Position numbers and translations under genes: made by a program. 6,055 nt of DNA from an uncultured Simplicispira sp. (lineage in GTDB: Bacteria > Pseudomonadota > Gammaproteobacteria > Burkholderiales > Burkholderiaceae_C). Each line of letters begins with the position of its first letter. Positions within the stretch are counted from its first letter, which is position 1. The DNA is taken from the NCBI GenBank assembly GCA_903882725.1, contig CAIRYF010000171.1, forward strand, positions 1 through 6,055. The letters run 5' to 3'. Shown here piece after piece: positions 1 to 5,622 of the stretch. The notes beneath the pieces were generated by a model. That model had not been told where the DNA came from. It was given only the letters and a program-made list of their open reading frames with translations, and made no database searches.

Positions 1-545
1 GTTCGGTAGTGTGCTCGGCCAGCGCGCAGATGGCGGTGATCTTGCCGGTGGTCCATTTGGACGTGTCGGCCACGGCCTGCAGCATGAAGAGCAGCCAGGG
101 TTCCCAAGCCTGGTCGCGCGTGACGCTGAGCAGCAGGCGGTAGTAGTCGGCCTTGTGGGCTATCACATGGCGGCTTAGGTACAGGATGGATCAAAGGGTC
201 CAGCTCGGTCTGGTTGTGTAAAAAGCATTCCCAATTGGCCAGCATATCGCGCAGGCGGGCTTCGCCCTCGGCGGTAGCGCAGCGCCTCTTTGGTGGCGGG
301 GTCGGCGTTGTCATGGCCCTGCGCGTACTGGAACAGCTGGTCGGTCGTGGTGACGATGTTCTCGATTTCCGAGCTGTCTTTGGCCCCCAGCAGCGGGATG
401 GTGTTGATCAGCACGCCTGGTTGGGAATCAGCTCGGCGGCTTGTTTGAGCTCGGCCCGGGTCTCCAGCTCATGCGCCGGAGCAGCGCAGGCAGCTGGTTG
501 TGGGGGCGCTCGAGGCTCCAGTGTCGCCACAGACGACACGTCAAC
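1..545 (-). pseudogene. Fic-family protein remnant (Fic_N and Fic regions), broken and lacking the catalytic motif; continues past window start
   Basis: Fic proteins usually transfer AMP to target proteins through an HPFxxGNGRxxR loop. Reading leftwards, family-like segments appear in order but in different frames: NQLPAL (near 490), [19 protein letters not shown] (about 475-416), [20 protein letters not shown] (about 411-350), [14 protein letters not shown] (about 270-230), NQTELDPLI (to about 190), then [17 protein letters not shown] and a C-terminal helical part running off position 1. Frame breaks lie near 480 and 413. Two joins look like deletions: ALRYR runs into EGEAR near 270-280, and DPLI runs into LYLSRHV near 187-193. 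The second join removes the whole Fic loop, so no AMP-transferase can be made. The original start is unclear; a stop lies in frame just upstream. Family assignment is from memory of Fic sequences; the frame breaks are seen directly. Confidence 0.82.
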
Positions 546-798
546 GAAACGTGTTCTTATTTTTGATAAATAGCGATAAGTAATGCGGCGCTGTTTTGTG
601 GAAAAGCGTCAATCGTAACTTGTTGATTTAATTGAACAAAGCTTAAAAAATTTCCACGGCAGTTGAATGTGCTTACTTAATCTGCGTAATGCGTAATATC
701 AGTTGCCTCGATGTCCTCACCAATTTTTACGTCGTAGAATTTCTGATGCACTGCTTAACCGCATAACTGCCGTTTGACGGATAAAAACTACTCACACC
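546..798. other. AT-rich intergenic region, no supported gene
   Basis: This stretch is clearly richer in A+T than its neighbours and separates the Fic remnant from the dehydrogenase. I see no good Shine-Dalgarno before the dehydrogenase ATG and no convincing -35/-10 pair, although a promoter for that gene must lie here or further upstream. It has a small direct repeat (TGCGTAA twice, near 682-696). On the minus strand two overlapping short frames (about 789-724 and 751-677, the latter reading HQKFYDVKIGEDIEATDI before a stop) look protein-like. They could be the broken tail of a lost small gene, but I do not recognise it. Confidence 0.4.
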
Positions 799-1749
799 AT
801 GGCCAGCATCCAGCCCCGCTCTTACGAACCGACCGCCGCCCGCAAAGTAGCCTTTTTGGGCCTGGGCGTCATGGGCACCCCCATGGCTGCACATTTAGCA
901 CTGGCCGGTCACGCAGTCACGGTCTACAACCGAACTGCTAGCAAATCAATAGCTCTATGCGCAGAGTATGCGGGCGCTAGCGGCCAAAAACACCCCATAA
1001 CACCCCCCATAGCACACCCTATAAAGCACGCTGAGACCCCGCGCTTGGCGGCGCAGGGGGCTGACCTGGTGTTTTGCTGCGTCGGCAACGATGACGACCT
1101 GCGCTCAGTCACGCTGGGCGCAGATGGCGCGTTTGCTGGTATGGAGCCGGGCACCATTTTTATCGACCACACCACAACGTCGGCTGAAGTGGCGCGCGAG
1201 CTGTACGGTGCCGCACGCACGCTGGGGCTGCGCTTTATTGACGCCCCGGTATCGGGTGGCCAGGCCGGCGCGCAAAACGGCCAGCTCACGGTAATGTGCG
1301 GCGGCGACGGCGCAGCTTTTGCCGCGATGCAACCGGTGGCGCTGTCATTTGCCCGTGCCGTCACGCTGCTGGGTGCCAGCGGCAGCGGCCAGCTGGCCAA
1401 AATGGTCAAACAAATTTGCATTGCTGGCCTGCTACAAGGCTTGGCCGAGGGCGTGGCCTTTGGCCAACACGCTGGGCTGGACATGGCGCAGGTGCTGGCC
1501 GTCATCGGCCAAGGCGCAGCGCAAAGCTGGCAAATGCAAAATCGCGGCCAGACCATGGTCGACGGCAAATTTGACTTTGGCTTTGCCGTCGATTGGATGC
1601 GCAAAGATTTAGGGCTGGTGCTGGACGAGGCCAAGCGCAACGGCGCGCGCCTGCCAGTGACAGCGCTGGTTGATCAATTTTATGCCGACGTGCAGCAGCT
1701 GGGCGGCCGGCGCTGGGACACCTCCAGCCTGATCAAGCGCTTGGCCTGA
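799..1749 (+). CDS. NAD(P)-dependent beta-hydroxyacid dehydrogenase (3-hydroxyisobutyrate dehydrogenase / tartronate semialdehyde reductase family)
   Basis: A cytoplasmic oxidoreductase of 316 residues that would interconvert a beta-hydroxyacid and its semialdehyde using NAD(P); the substrate cannot be told from sequence. The N-terminal Rossmann fold has GLGVMG at 21-26. The substrate-binding motif DAPVSGGQAGAQNG starts at D148. The catalytic lysine is K201 in GSGQLAKMV. The C-terminal helical domain runs through FDFGFAVDWMRKDLGL to WDTSSLIKRLA at the end. Two oddities: the Asn normally three residues after the catalytic Lys is Lys here (K204), and residues about 49-73 are an extra low-conservation stretch encoded by a short repeat plus a CACCCCATA-type run, making the protein slightly longer than the roughly 290-300 residues usual for the family. 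The start is supported by the Rossmann strand beginning at residue 17. The gene converges on the BON gene. Confidence 0.93.
   Translation: MASIQPRSYEPTAARKVAFLGLGVMGTPMAAHLALAGHAVTVYNRTASKSIALCAEYAGASGQKHPITPPIAHPIKHAETPRLAAQGADLVFCCVGNDDDLRSVTLGADGAFAGMEPGTIFIDHTTTSAEVARELYGAARTLGLRFIDAPVSGGQAGAQNGQLTVMCGGDGAAFAAMQPVALSFARAVTLLGASGSGQLAKMVKQICIAGLLQGLAEGVAFGQHAGLDMAQVLAVIGQGAAQSWQMQNRGQTMVDGKFDFGFAVDWMRKDLGLVLDEAKRNGARLPVTALVDQFYADVQQLGGRRWDTSSLIKRLA
943..990 (+). repeat. Short dispersed repeat, copy 1, inside the dehydrogenase reading frame
   Basis: The stretch reads ATCAATA, then GCT, then GCGCAGAGTATG, then GGCGCTAGCGGCC and an A-run. The second copy in this window (5038-5095) shares ATCAATA, GCT, GCGCAGA-x-TATG and AGCGG in the same order. 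From memory, this AATCAATAGCT...GCGCTAG.GGCCAAA pattern is scattered through Comamonadaceae genomes. Here it keeps the dehydrogenase frame open and supplies about 16 extra residues. Confidence 0.6.
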
Positions 1750-1753
1750 ACCT

Positions 1754-2551
1754 TCAGTGTGTGTGCTGCGGGGACAGCGGCAGCGGCGCTAACGGCGCCA
1801 GCGGCTGAGGCTGCAAATGCTGCTGGGGCTGCGGTGACGTCGATAGTGGCTGTATCTGCGGCTGCACCTGTTGCGGCGGCGGCATCTGCTGCAATGGTGG
1901 CGGCATTGTGGCGTCGATACTGACCGGGGCCAGCTGCGGGGTGGTCAGGCGAATCAATTGATCTTCAGTAAGAATCTCAAAGGTGCGCACCACCTTGCGC
2001 ACACCGTCCACGCCACGTGCAATCGACGCCGCCCGCGAGGCTTCACGCTCAGTCACCAAGCCCATCAAATACACCACATTGCGCTCAGTCACCACCTTAA
2101 AGGGGCCCGCTGAAATGTCTTTGGCATCCACCAAACTAGCGCGCACTTTGCCCGTAATAAAGGTGTCGGTGGAGCGATGGGACAGGCTGCTCAGGGGCTG
2201 TACGGCCAGATCGTTAACCACCGAGAGTACATTACCCACCCCTACCACGCTGCGTTCAACGGCTTGGCGAACTTCAGCAGTGGGCACTTCGCCGGTCAGC
2301 AGCACTTGGCGGTTGTAGCTGATGACGTTGATATGCACCCGCTCGCCATAGTCGGCATTGATGCGGTTGATGGCGCGCAGCTCAATACCTTCGTCCTCGA
2401 CTTGCGTGCCAGCGGTGCGCCGGTCCACGGCCATCATGCCGCCGATAGCTGCCCCGCCCAGCACCAGCGGTACACAACCCGCCACGCCTGCGCCTAGGGC
2501 CGCAACAGCCAACAGCGTACACAGAGCACGGGACATACGAAAGTTTTTCAC
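1754..2551 (-). CDS. BON-domain outer-membrane lipoprotein (DolP/YraP type)
   Basis: Predicted envelope lipoprotein of 265 residues. A type II signal peptide runs from residue 6 to a lipobox ending VAGC, with lipidated Cys26. BON domain 1 covers about 52-118 (RINADYGERVHINVISYNRQ, LLTGEV) and BON domain 2 about 128-195 (VRASLVDAKDI, VVYLMGLVTEREA). In E. coli the homologue DolP sits in the outer membrane and supports envelope integrity. Residues 216-265 are an unusual Pro/Gln/Leu-rich tail. The start is a GTG overlapping the SIS gene stop by four bases (GTGA), with AGGAGG four bases upstream (2556-2561). An ATG at 2536 would also keep the signal peptide but lies too far from this site. It is translationally coupled to the SIS gene, and the pair matches the diaA-yraP order of enterobacteria. 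Confidence 0.92.
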   Translation of the reverse strand: MKNFRMSRALCTLLAVAALGAGVAGCVPLVLGGAAIGGMMAVDRRTAGTQVEDEGIELRAINRINADYGERVHINVISYNRQVLLTGEVPTAEVRQAVERSVVGVGNVLSVVNDLAVQPLSSLSHRSTDTFITGKVRASLVDAKDISAGPFKVVTERNVVYLMGLVTEREASRAASIARGVDGVRKVVRTFEILTEDQLIRLTTPQLAPVSIDATMPPPLQQMPPPQQVQPQIQPLSTSPQPQQHLQPQPLAPLAPLPLSPQHTH

Positions 2552-3144
2552 AGAGCCTCCTGTTCACCAAACAATTGCGCGTCTACGCCGTCGCACAGGC
2601 AGTTGATCACCAGTGCGTGGACTTCGCGCACGCGTGCTGGGCGATCGTCGGGGACACATATCAGCACATCGGTCTCGCGCAGCACCGTGGCCAATACGCC
2701 GCCGCTGCGCCCGCTGGCGACTATCACCGTCATATCGCGTTCGTGCGCGGCATCGACAGCGGCCAGCACATTGGCATCATTGCCGCTGATGCACAGCGCC
2801 AACAGCACGTCGCCCGCCTGCCCCAGCGCCCGCACTTGGCGGGCAAACTGCTGCGCCAAGTCGCCATGTGTGGTGGTGGCAGTGAGCAAGGCAGCGTTAG
2901 CCGACAGGGCGACGGCGGCCAGCTCAGGGCGCTCGCGCTCAAAACCGGCGACACAAAAGGCGGCAAATTGCTGCGCATCGGTCGCCGAAGCAGCGTTGCC
3001 ACAGGCCAAAATTTTGCCGCCACTGGTCACACAGGCCAACAACGCCTGCACGGCGTCGGCAATGGGTTTTCCGAGGGCTTGGGCGGCCTGATATTTCAGA
3101 TCGGCACTGTCAATAAAGTGCTGTTGGATGCGTTGCTCTAGCAT
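2548..3144 (-). CDS. SIS-domain protein, DiaA/GmhA (phosphoheptose isomerase) type with altered metal site
   Basis: A single SIS domain, 198 residues from the ATG at 3144. The sequence aligns throughout with GmhA (sedoheptulose-7-phosphate isomerase) and DiaA (DnaA-binding initiation regulator): MLEQRIQQHFIDSADLKYQAA at the start, ILACGNAAS at 45-53, GQAGDVLLALCISGND, and VREVHALVINCLCDGVD near the end. The place next to the BON lipoprotein gene argues for the DiaA lineage. Positions that bind zinc in GmhA are all changed: Q59 for His, F63 for Glu, R173 for Gln, N181 for His (Asn also in E. coli DiaA). The usual GNGGS is GNAAS. Isomerase activity is therefore unlikely; a regulatory or drifting protein is more likely. 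Upstream in-frame ATGs at 3174 and 3204 exist, but the 3144 start matches the family N-terminus. Confidence 0.85.
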   Translation of the reverse strand: MLEQRIQQHFIDSADLKYQAAQALGKPIADAVQALLACVTSGGKILACGNAASATDAQQFAAFCVAGFERERPELAAVALSANAALLTATTTHGDLAQQFARQVRALGQAGDVLLALCISGNDANVLAAVDAAHERDMTVIVASGRSGGVLATVLRETDVLICVPDDRPARVREVHALVINCLCDGVDAQLFGEQEAL

Positions 3145-3183
3145 GGATGGCGATGATACCTGCCTGAATGCCATCGCATAAAT

Positions 3184-3211
3184 GTTATAAAAATAATAAG
3201 CCAATCACAAA
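3184..3211 (-). promoter_or_regulatory. Possible sigma70 promoter for the SIS-BON operon
   Basis: On the minus strand TTTGTG (3211-3206) and TATAAC (3189-3184) are separated by 16 bases in a locally AT-rich stretch about 40 bases upstream of the SIS gene start. Both hexamers are imperfect, so this is a weak prediction. Confidence 0.28.
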
Positions 3212-3277
3212 ATTAGCCGCTATAAAAAGTGAGGCTCTGTATTTATCAGCGTCAATCAGTGGAGCGCGTGGATTCAT
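3185..3277 (-). pseudogene. BrnA antitoxin N-terminal fragment (second, decayed pair)
   Basis: A 30-residue frame begins MNPRAPLIDADKYRASL and then runs into AT-rich, membrane-like nonsense before a stop. The start resembles BrnA antitoxins, which often begin with a basic stretch followed by PL(I/T)DADGEV. The start codon lies inside the end of the brnT fragment (26-base overlap), the same arrangement as the intact brnT-brnA pair next to it (38-base overlap). The ribbon-helix-helix part is missing. The short match makes the family call tentative; the overlap geometry is the main support. The frame also crosses the promoter region of the SIS gene. Confidence 0.4.
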
Positions 3278-3379
3278 AGTCTCGTGCCTCTCTGGTGTTG
3301 GCCTTGCGAAAGCTGATGACACGGATGCCGCCAGCCACTGGGGTAAAGCACAGCACCGACAGCATCACGGGCTGTATCA
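3252..3379 (-). pseudogene. brnT: BrnT toxin C-terminal fragment (second, decayed pair)
   Basis: The frame reads VMLSVLCFTPVAGG, then IRVISFRKANTREARDYE and a stop at 3254-3252. The block R-(I/V)-I-S-x-R-K-A-N-x-R-E is the signature C-terminal strand and helix of BrnT toxins and is also found in the intact copy next door (RRIISMRKANERE). The N-terminal half is missing: the readable frame begins exactly where the intact brnA ends, as if a deletion or insertion had fused the two operons. It differs from the intact brnT enough to come from a separate lineage rather than a recent duplication. It cannot encode an active toxin. Confidence 0.7.
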
Positions 3380-3688
3380 GGCCGCAGTATGTGAGCGCAG
3401 CCACTCGCGCAATGCATCATCCATCTTGGATTGCCAGCCTGCCCCCATGGCGCGAAATGCGGCCAACACGTCGGGGCTATACCGCACTGTCACGGCCTGT
3501 TTGGCCCCCGCTTTGGTGCTGCCTACAGGCCGACCACGCGCAGCGCGGCGCATGGCTGCCATGCCTGCTTTGGGGGGCACTTCTTTCCCGGCGACACGCC
3601 ACACCGCCTGTTCCAAATCGGCATCGCCCAAGTCTGGTGCGTCGTCTGGGTCAACCCAAGGCACCGAAGCGTTTTTGTTCTCGTTCAT
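3377..3688 (-). CDS. brnA: BrnA-type antitoxin / autorepressor (DUF4415 ribbon-helix-helix)
   Basis: Antitoxin of a type II toxin-antitoxin system, 103 residues, expected to bind BrnT and repress the shared promoter. The N-terminal half is acidic and probably wraps the toxin (WVDPDDAPDLGDADLEQAV). A basic linker RGRP at 51-54 leads to the BrnA ribbon-helix-helix at about 66-97: a strand VTVRY, then helices SPDVLAAFRAMGAGWQSKMD and DALREWL. The start is supported by GAGG seven bases upstream (minus strand, about 3696-3699) and by the family layout. It overlaps the end of brnT by 38 bases in another frame, so the two genes are translationally linked. The length is normal for the family and no damage is visible. 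Confidence 0.88.
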   Translation of the reverse strand: MNENKNASVPWVDPDDAPDLGDADLEQAVWRVAGKEVPPKAGMAAMRRAARGRPVGSTKAGAKQAVTVRYSPDVLAAFRAMGAGWQSKMDDALREWLRSHTAA

Positions 3689-3920
3689 TTGCTTTCCTCA
3701 TGCTGATAATGCGGCGGGCCGGGCCGCGTTGAGTCCACGCCAAGACCACCATACGCCCATCCAGAAAGCCCACCGTGTTCCACCGGGGCTCTCCATAATC
3801 TTGGCGACTGTCGGCAATCGTCATGCAAGGCGACAGGAACACCTCACCAGCGCGGGCAAAGTCCAAGCCCCGTTCAGTCAGGGTCTTGTCGCGTTTTTCC
3901 GTGTCGAACTCAAGTTGCAT
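3651..3920 (-). CDS. brnT: BrnT-type toxin (RelE-like ribonuclease)
   Basis: Toxin of a type II toxin-antitoxin system, 89 residues, the usual BrnT size. BrnT proteins have a RelE-like fold and stop growth by cleaving RNA. The family pattern is complete: an N-terminal FDTEKRDKTLTERGLDF (usually FDxxKxxxNxxKHGxxF), GEVFLSPCMTIADSRQDYGE, RWNTVGFLDGRMVVLAWTQRG, and the signature RRIISMRKANERE at 69-81. It is the first gene of the operon, with the antitoxin downstream, the normal order for brnTA. A 20-bp inverted repeat sits directly before the start codon. No good Shine-Dalgarno is visible before the ATG. It lies inside decayed accessory DNA but is itself intact. Confidence 0.88.
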   Translation of the reverse strand: MQLEFDTEKRDKTLTERGLDFARAGEVFLSPCMTIADSRQDYGEPRWNTVGFLDGRMVVLAWTQRGPARRIISMRKANEREQKRFGALG

Positions 3921-3923
3921 GAA

Positions 3924-3943
3924 TTAAATGTAACTCCATTTAA
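3924..3943. promoter_or_regulatory. Candidate BrnA operator: 20-bp inverted repeat before brnT
   Basis: Two perfect 7-base arms, TTAAATG (3924-3930) and CATTTAA (3937-3943), flank a 6-base spacer. The site ends three bases from the brnT start codon on the minus strand. BrnA-type antitoxins repress their own promoter by binding palindromes there. TACATT inside the repeat could serve as a -10 element, but I see no good -35. Confidence 0.55.
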
Positions 3944-4113
3944 GGGACTGGTGCGCCTGCACTTGCCCCGCATGGTTTTGGGTGGGGTGGGCCTACCCGC
4001 AAGGATGGCCGCACGGCTGAACCCGTGTTTTTCACACCCCACCCACCCGCCGCAATGAAAACGCAAACGGCGGCCCTCAAATCTCGTTCAGGAGCAACCA
4101 GTCCGCATCCCCG
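3944..4113. other. Junction between brnTA and the element remnant, no gene seen
   Basis: About 170 bases with no supported gene. A possible Shine-Dalgarno (CAGGAG, 4089-4094) suggests that a start codon once lay just downstream; the nearest in-frame ATG is now 4114. Open frames crossing this stretch on both strands have no recognisable content. Confidence 0.35.
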
Positions 4114-4284
4114 ATGGCCAGCCGCAGCGCTGCGCCCACCATGGGCACCACCACCACCGAAGCCCAAGCCTTCGCCCTACTGCAAGCCACCAGCGACGCC
4201 ACCATGGCCAAGCTGTACCTGAGCCGGGGCAACATCCCCGCCGCCCGCCGCAAGGCCGTTCAACTGAAGGTATCGACGAGTTGA
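4114..4284 (+). pseudogene. Small hypothetical element protein, C-terminus probably frameshifted
   Basis: A 56-residue frame: MASRSAAPTMGTTTTEAQAF, then ALLQATSDATMAKLYLSRGN and IPAARRKAVQL, ending abruptly in KVSTS. The middle has normal, helix-forming composition and looks like a real small protein, with an alternative start at 4141. I do not know its function. In another frame the DNA from about 4264 reads EGIDELTAYRLARLAAGALV, which also looks protein-like, so a frameshift near 4262 may have cut the original end off. The primase remnant begins in a third frame immediately afterwards, with no room for its N-terminus, pointing to a deletion here. Confidence 0.4.
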
Positions 4285-5184
4285 CCGCATACCGGCTGGC
4301 ACGTTTGGCTGCTGGCGCGCTGGTGTGCATTCAGCTTGGTGCAGCAAGAGTGACACCCAGATGACCGAAGCCGAGCGCCAAGAGCACCGCAGCCGCATCG
4401 AAGCCATGCAGGCCCAGCGCGGTGCCGAGCTGGCACAGCGCAACGAGGAGGCCAGCCACACCGCCAAAGCACTGTGGGCGCAGGCAGCGCCAGCCCCGGC
4501 TGACCATCCCTATCTGGTGCGCAAAGGCGTTCACCCACGCGGCACCAAAGTCGATAGCCTCGGCACGCTGCTGGTGCCCATGCACGACACGACCGGCAAA
4601 CTGTGGAACGTAGAGCGCATCCCTGCCGAAGACGGTCCGCCCAAGAAAGGACTGCCCGGCGGCAAGCGCAAGGGCTGCTACTTCGGTATGGGCCTGCCTA
4701 AAGGCAAGCTGGTACTGGCTGAAGGCTTTGCCACTGGCGCATCCATCCATGAATGCACTGGGGATGCTGGGCGGTGTGCTTTAACGCTGGCAACGTGCAG
4801 GCCGTGGCGCAGGCACTGCGCAGCAAATACCCCGAGCTGGCGCTGATAGTGGCTGCTGACGACGACCACAAGACCGACGGCAACCCCGGCCTGACCCAAG
4901 CCAAAGCGGCAGCGCAGGCCGTGGGCGCTTTGCTGGCAGTGCCCGTGTTTGGCGCAGACCGCCCCGACAAGGCCACCGACTTCAACGACCTGCACCAGTT
5001 GCAAGGTGCGCAGGCCGTGTGCCAGTGCTTTGACGATGCTATCAATAAAGTAGCTACAAGCGCAGACTATGTAAGGGATACAAGCGGTTTTGACCAATGG
5101 CCTGAGCTGGTGCCGCTGCCCGACAGCTTGCTACCAGTGCAGGCGTTTGATGCCGAGCTGTTGCCCGAAGCGCTGCGCTGCTGA
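4268..5184 (+). pseudogene. TOPRIM primase / DUF3987 helicase remnant of a mobile element, frameshifted and truncated
   Basis: Element-encoded primase that would have primed replication. Frame A (4268 to about 4785) reads PAGTFGCWRAGVHSAWCSKS, a charged helix MTEAERQEHRSRIEAM, DHPYLVRKGV, LLVPMHDTTGKLWNVERI, then the first TOPRIM motif LVLAEGFATGASIHE. Frame B (about 4753-5184) continues AVCFNAGNVQAVAQAL, the second TOPRIM motif LIVAADDDHKTDG, DKATDFNDLHQL, and the start of a DUF3987-type domain (WPELVPLPDSLLP ... LLPEALR). A one-base loss between about 4760 and 4783 therefore splits the catalytic Glu from the DxD aspartates. The N-terminal zinc-binding part is missing, and the helicase core expected after LLPEALR is gone; a stop follows at once. 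A short dispersed repeat lies inside frame B. Confidence 0.8.
5038..5095 (+). repeat. Short dispersed repeat, copy 2, inside the primase remnant
   Basis: The run begins GCTATCAATAAAGTAGCTAC, continues AAGCGCAGACTATG, and ends in ACAAGCGGTTTTGACC. In the reading frame it becomes AINKVATSADYVRDTSGFD, filling the linker between the TOPRIM domain and the DUF3987 start. It shares ordered blocks with the copy at 943-990. The match to a Comamonadaceae repeat type is from memory. Confidence 0.55.
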
Positions 5185-5622
5185 CCAAGTGCCCCGACGC
5201 CCAAAAAGGCGCTGGCACCTGACCCCGGCCATGCCCGCCTGCTGGTGCTGGTGACGGCCTTCTGTGACCGCACGGGGGCAAGCCCCCAAGCCCGAGCGCA
5301 GTGGATTCAGGACATTGAGGGCACACCGCCCGAGCTTCGCGGCGACTTGCACGCCTACCTGCTGAGTCAACTGCCAGCGCCGCTGCCTGCACCGCCCAAG
5401 CCGCAAACAGCGCCAGTACCAGTGCCGATAAAGCCCATGGGCTGGCTGCACCTGGACCAGCCTTGGCGCATAGCCGACCGGCTCTACCAGCATCACCATT
5501 GGAATTGCCCCATCTGCACCACCGCCGCCCGAGGCCATGCCGACCGCTGTGCTGAAGGCCAGCGCCTGTACGGCGACTACGACGCCCAAGCGGCAGCCGC
5601 CATAAAGGGATGCCGACCATGA
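5185..5622 (+). pseudogene. Hypothetical element protein with CxxC motif, N-terminus missing
   Basis: An open frame continuing directly, in the same frame, from the primase stop at 5182-5184: TPKKALAPDPGHARLLVLVT, then AFCDRTGASPQARAQWIQDI, DLHAYLLSQ, a Pro-rich linker (about 5375-5440), and a C-terminal segment HHHWNCPICTTAARGHADRC ending near YGDYDAQ. The CPIC plus later His/Cys could hold a zinc. I do not recognise a family. There is no good start codon: a GTG at 5245 would begin mid-helix, so the N-terminus was probably removed by the same deletion that took the helicase part of the primase. The stop overlaps the next ATG by four bases (ATGA), a normal operon junction. Confidence 0.45.

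Noticed and set aside
214..573. Plus-strand open frame of 119 codons over the Fic remnant
   Set aside because: Recognisable Fic segments are on the minus strand; this frame has no recognisable content.
924..1640. Minus-strand open frame of 238 codons opposite the dehydrogenase
   Set aside because: It is a GC-rich shadow of the well-supported dehydrogenase; the translation is rich in Ser/Pro/Ala/Cys with no domain.
1745..1760. Terminator between the convergent dehydrogenase and BON genes
   Set aside because: Only four bases separate the two stop codons and I see no hairpin with a T-run there.
3168..4058. Long plus-strand open frame of 296 codons
   Set aside because: It runs antisense to the intact brnT and brnA genes and the brnT fragment, all of which show clear family signatures; its own translation has no recognisable domain.
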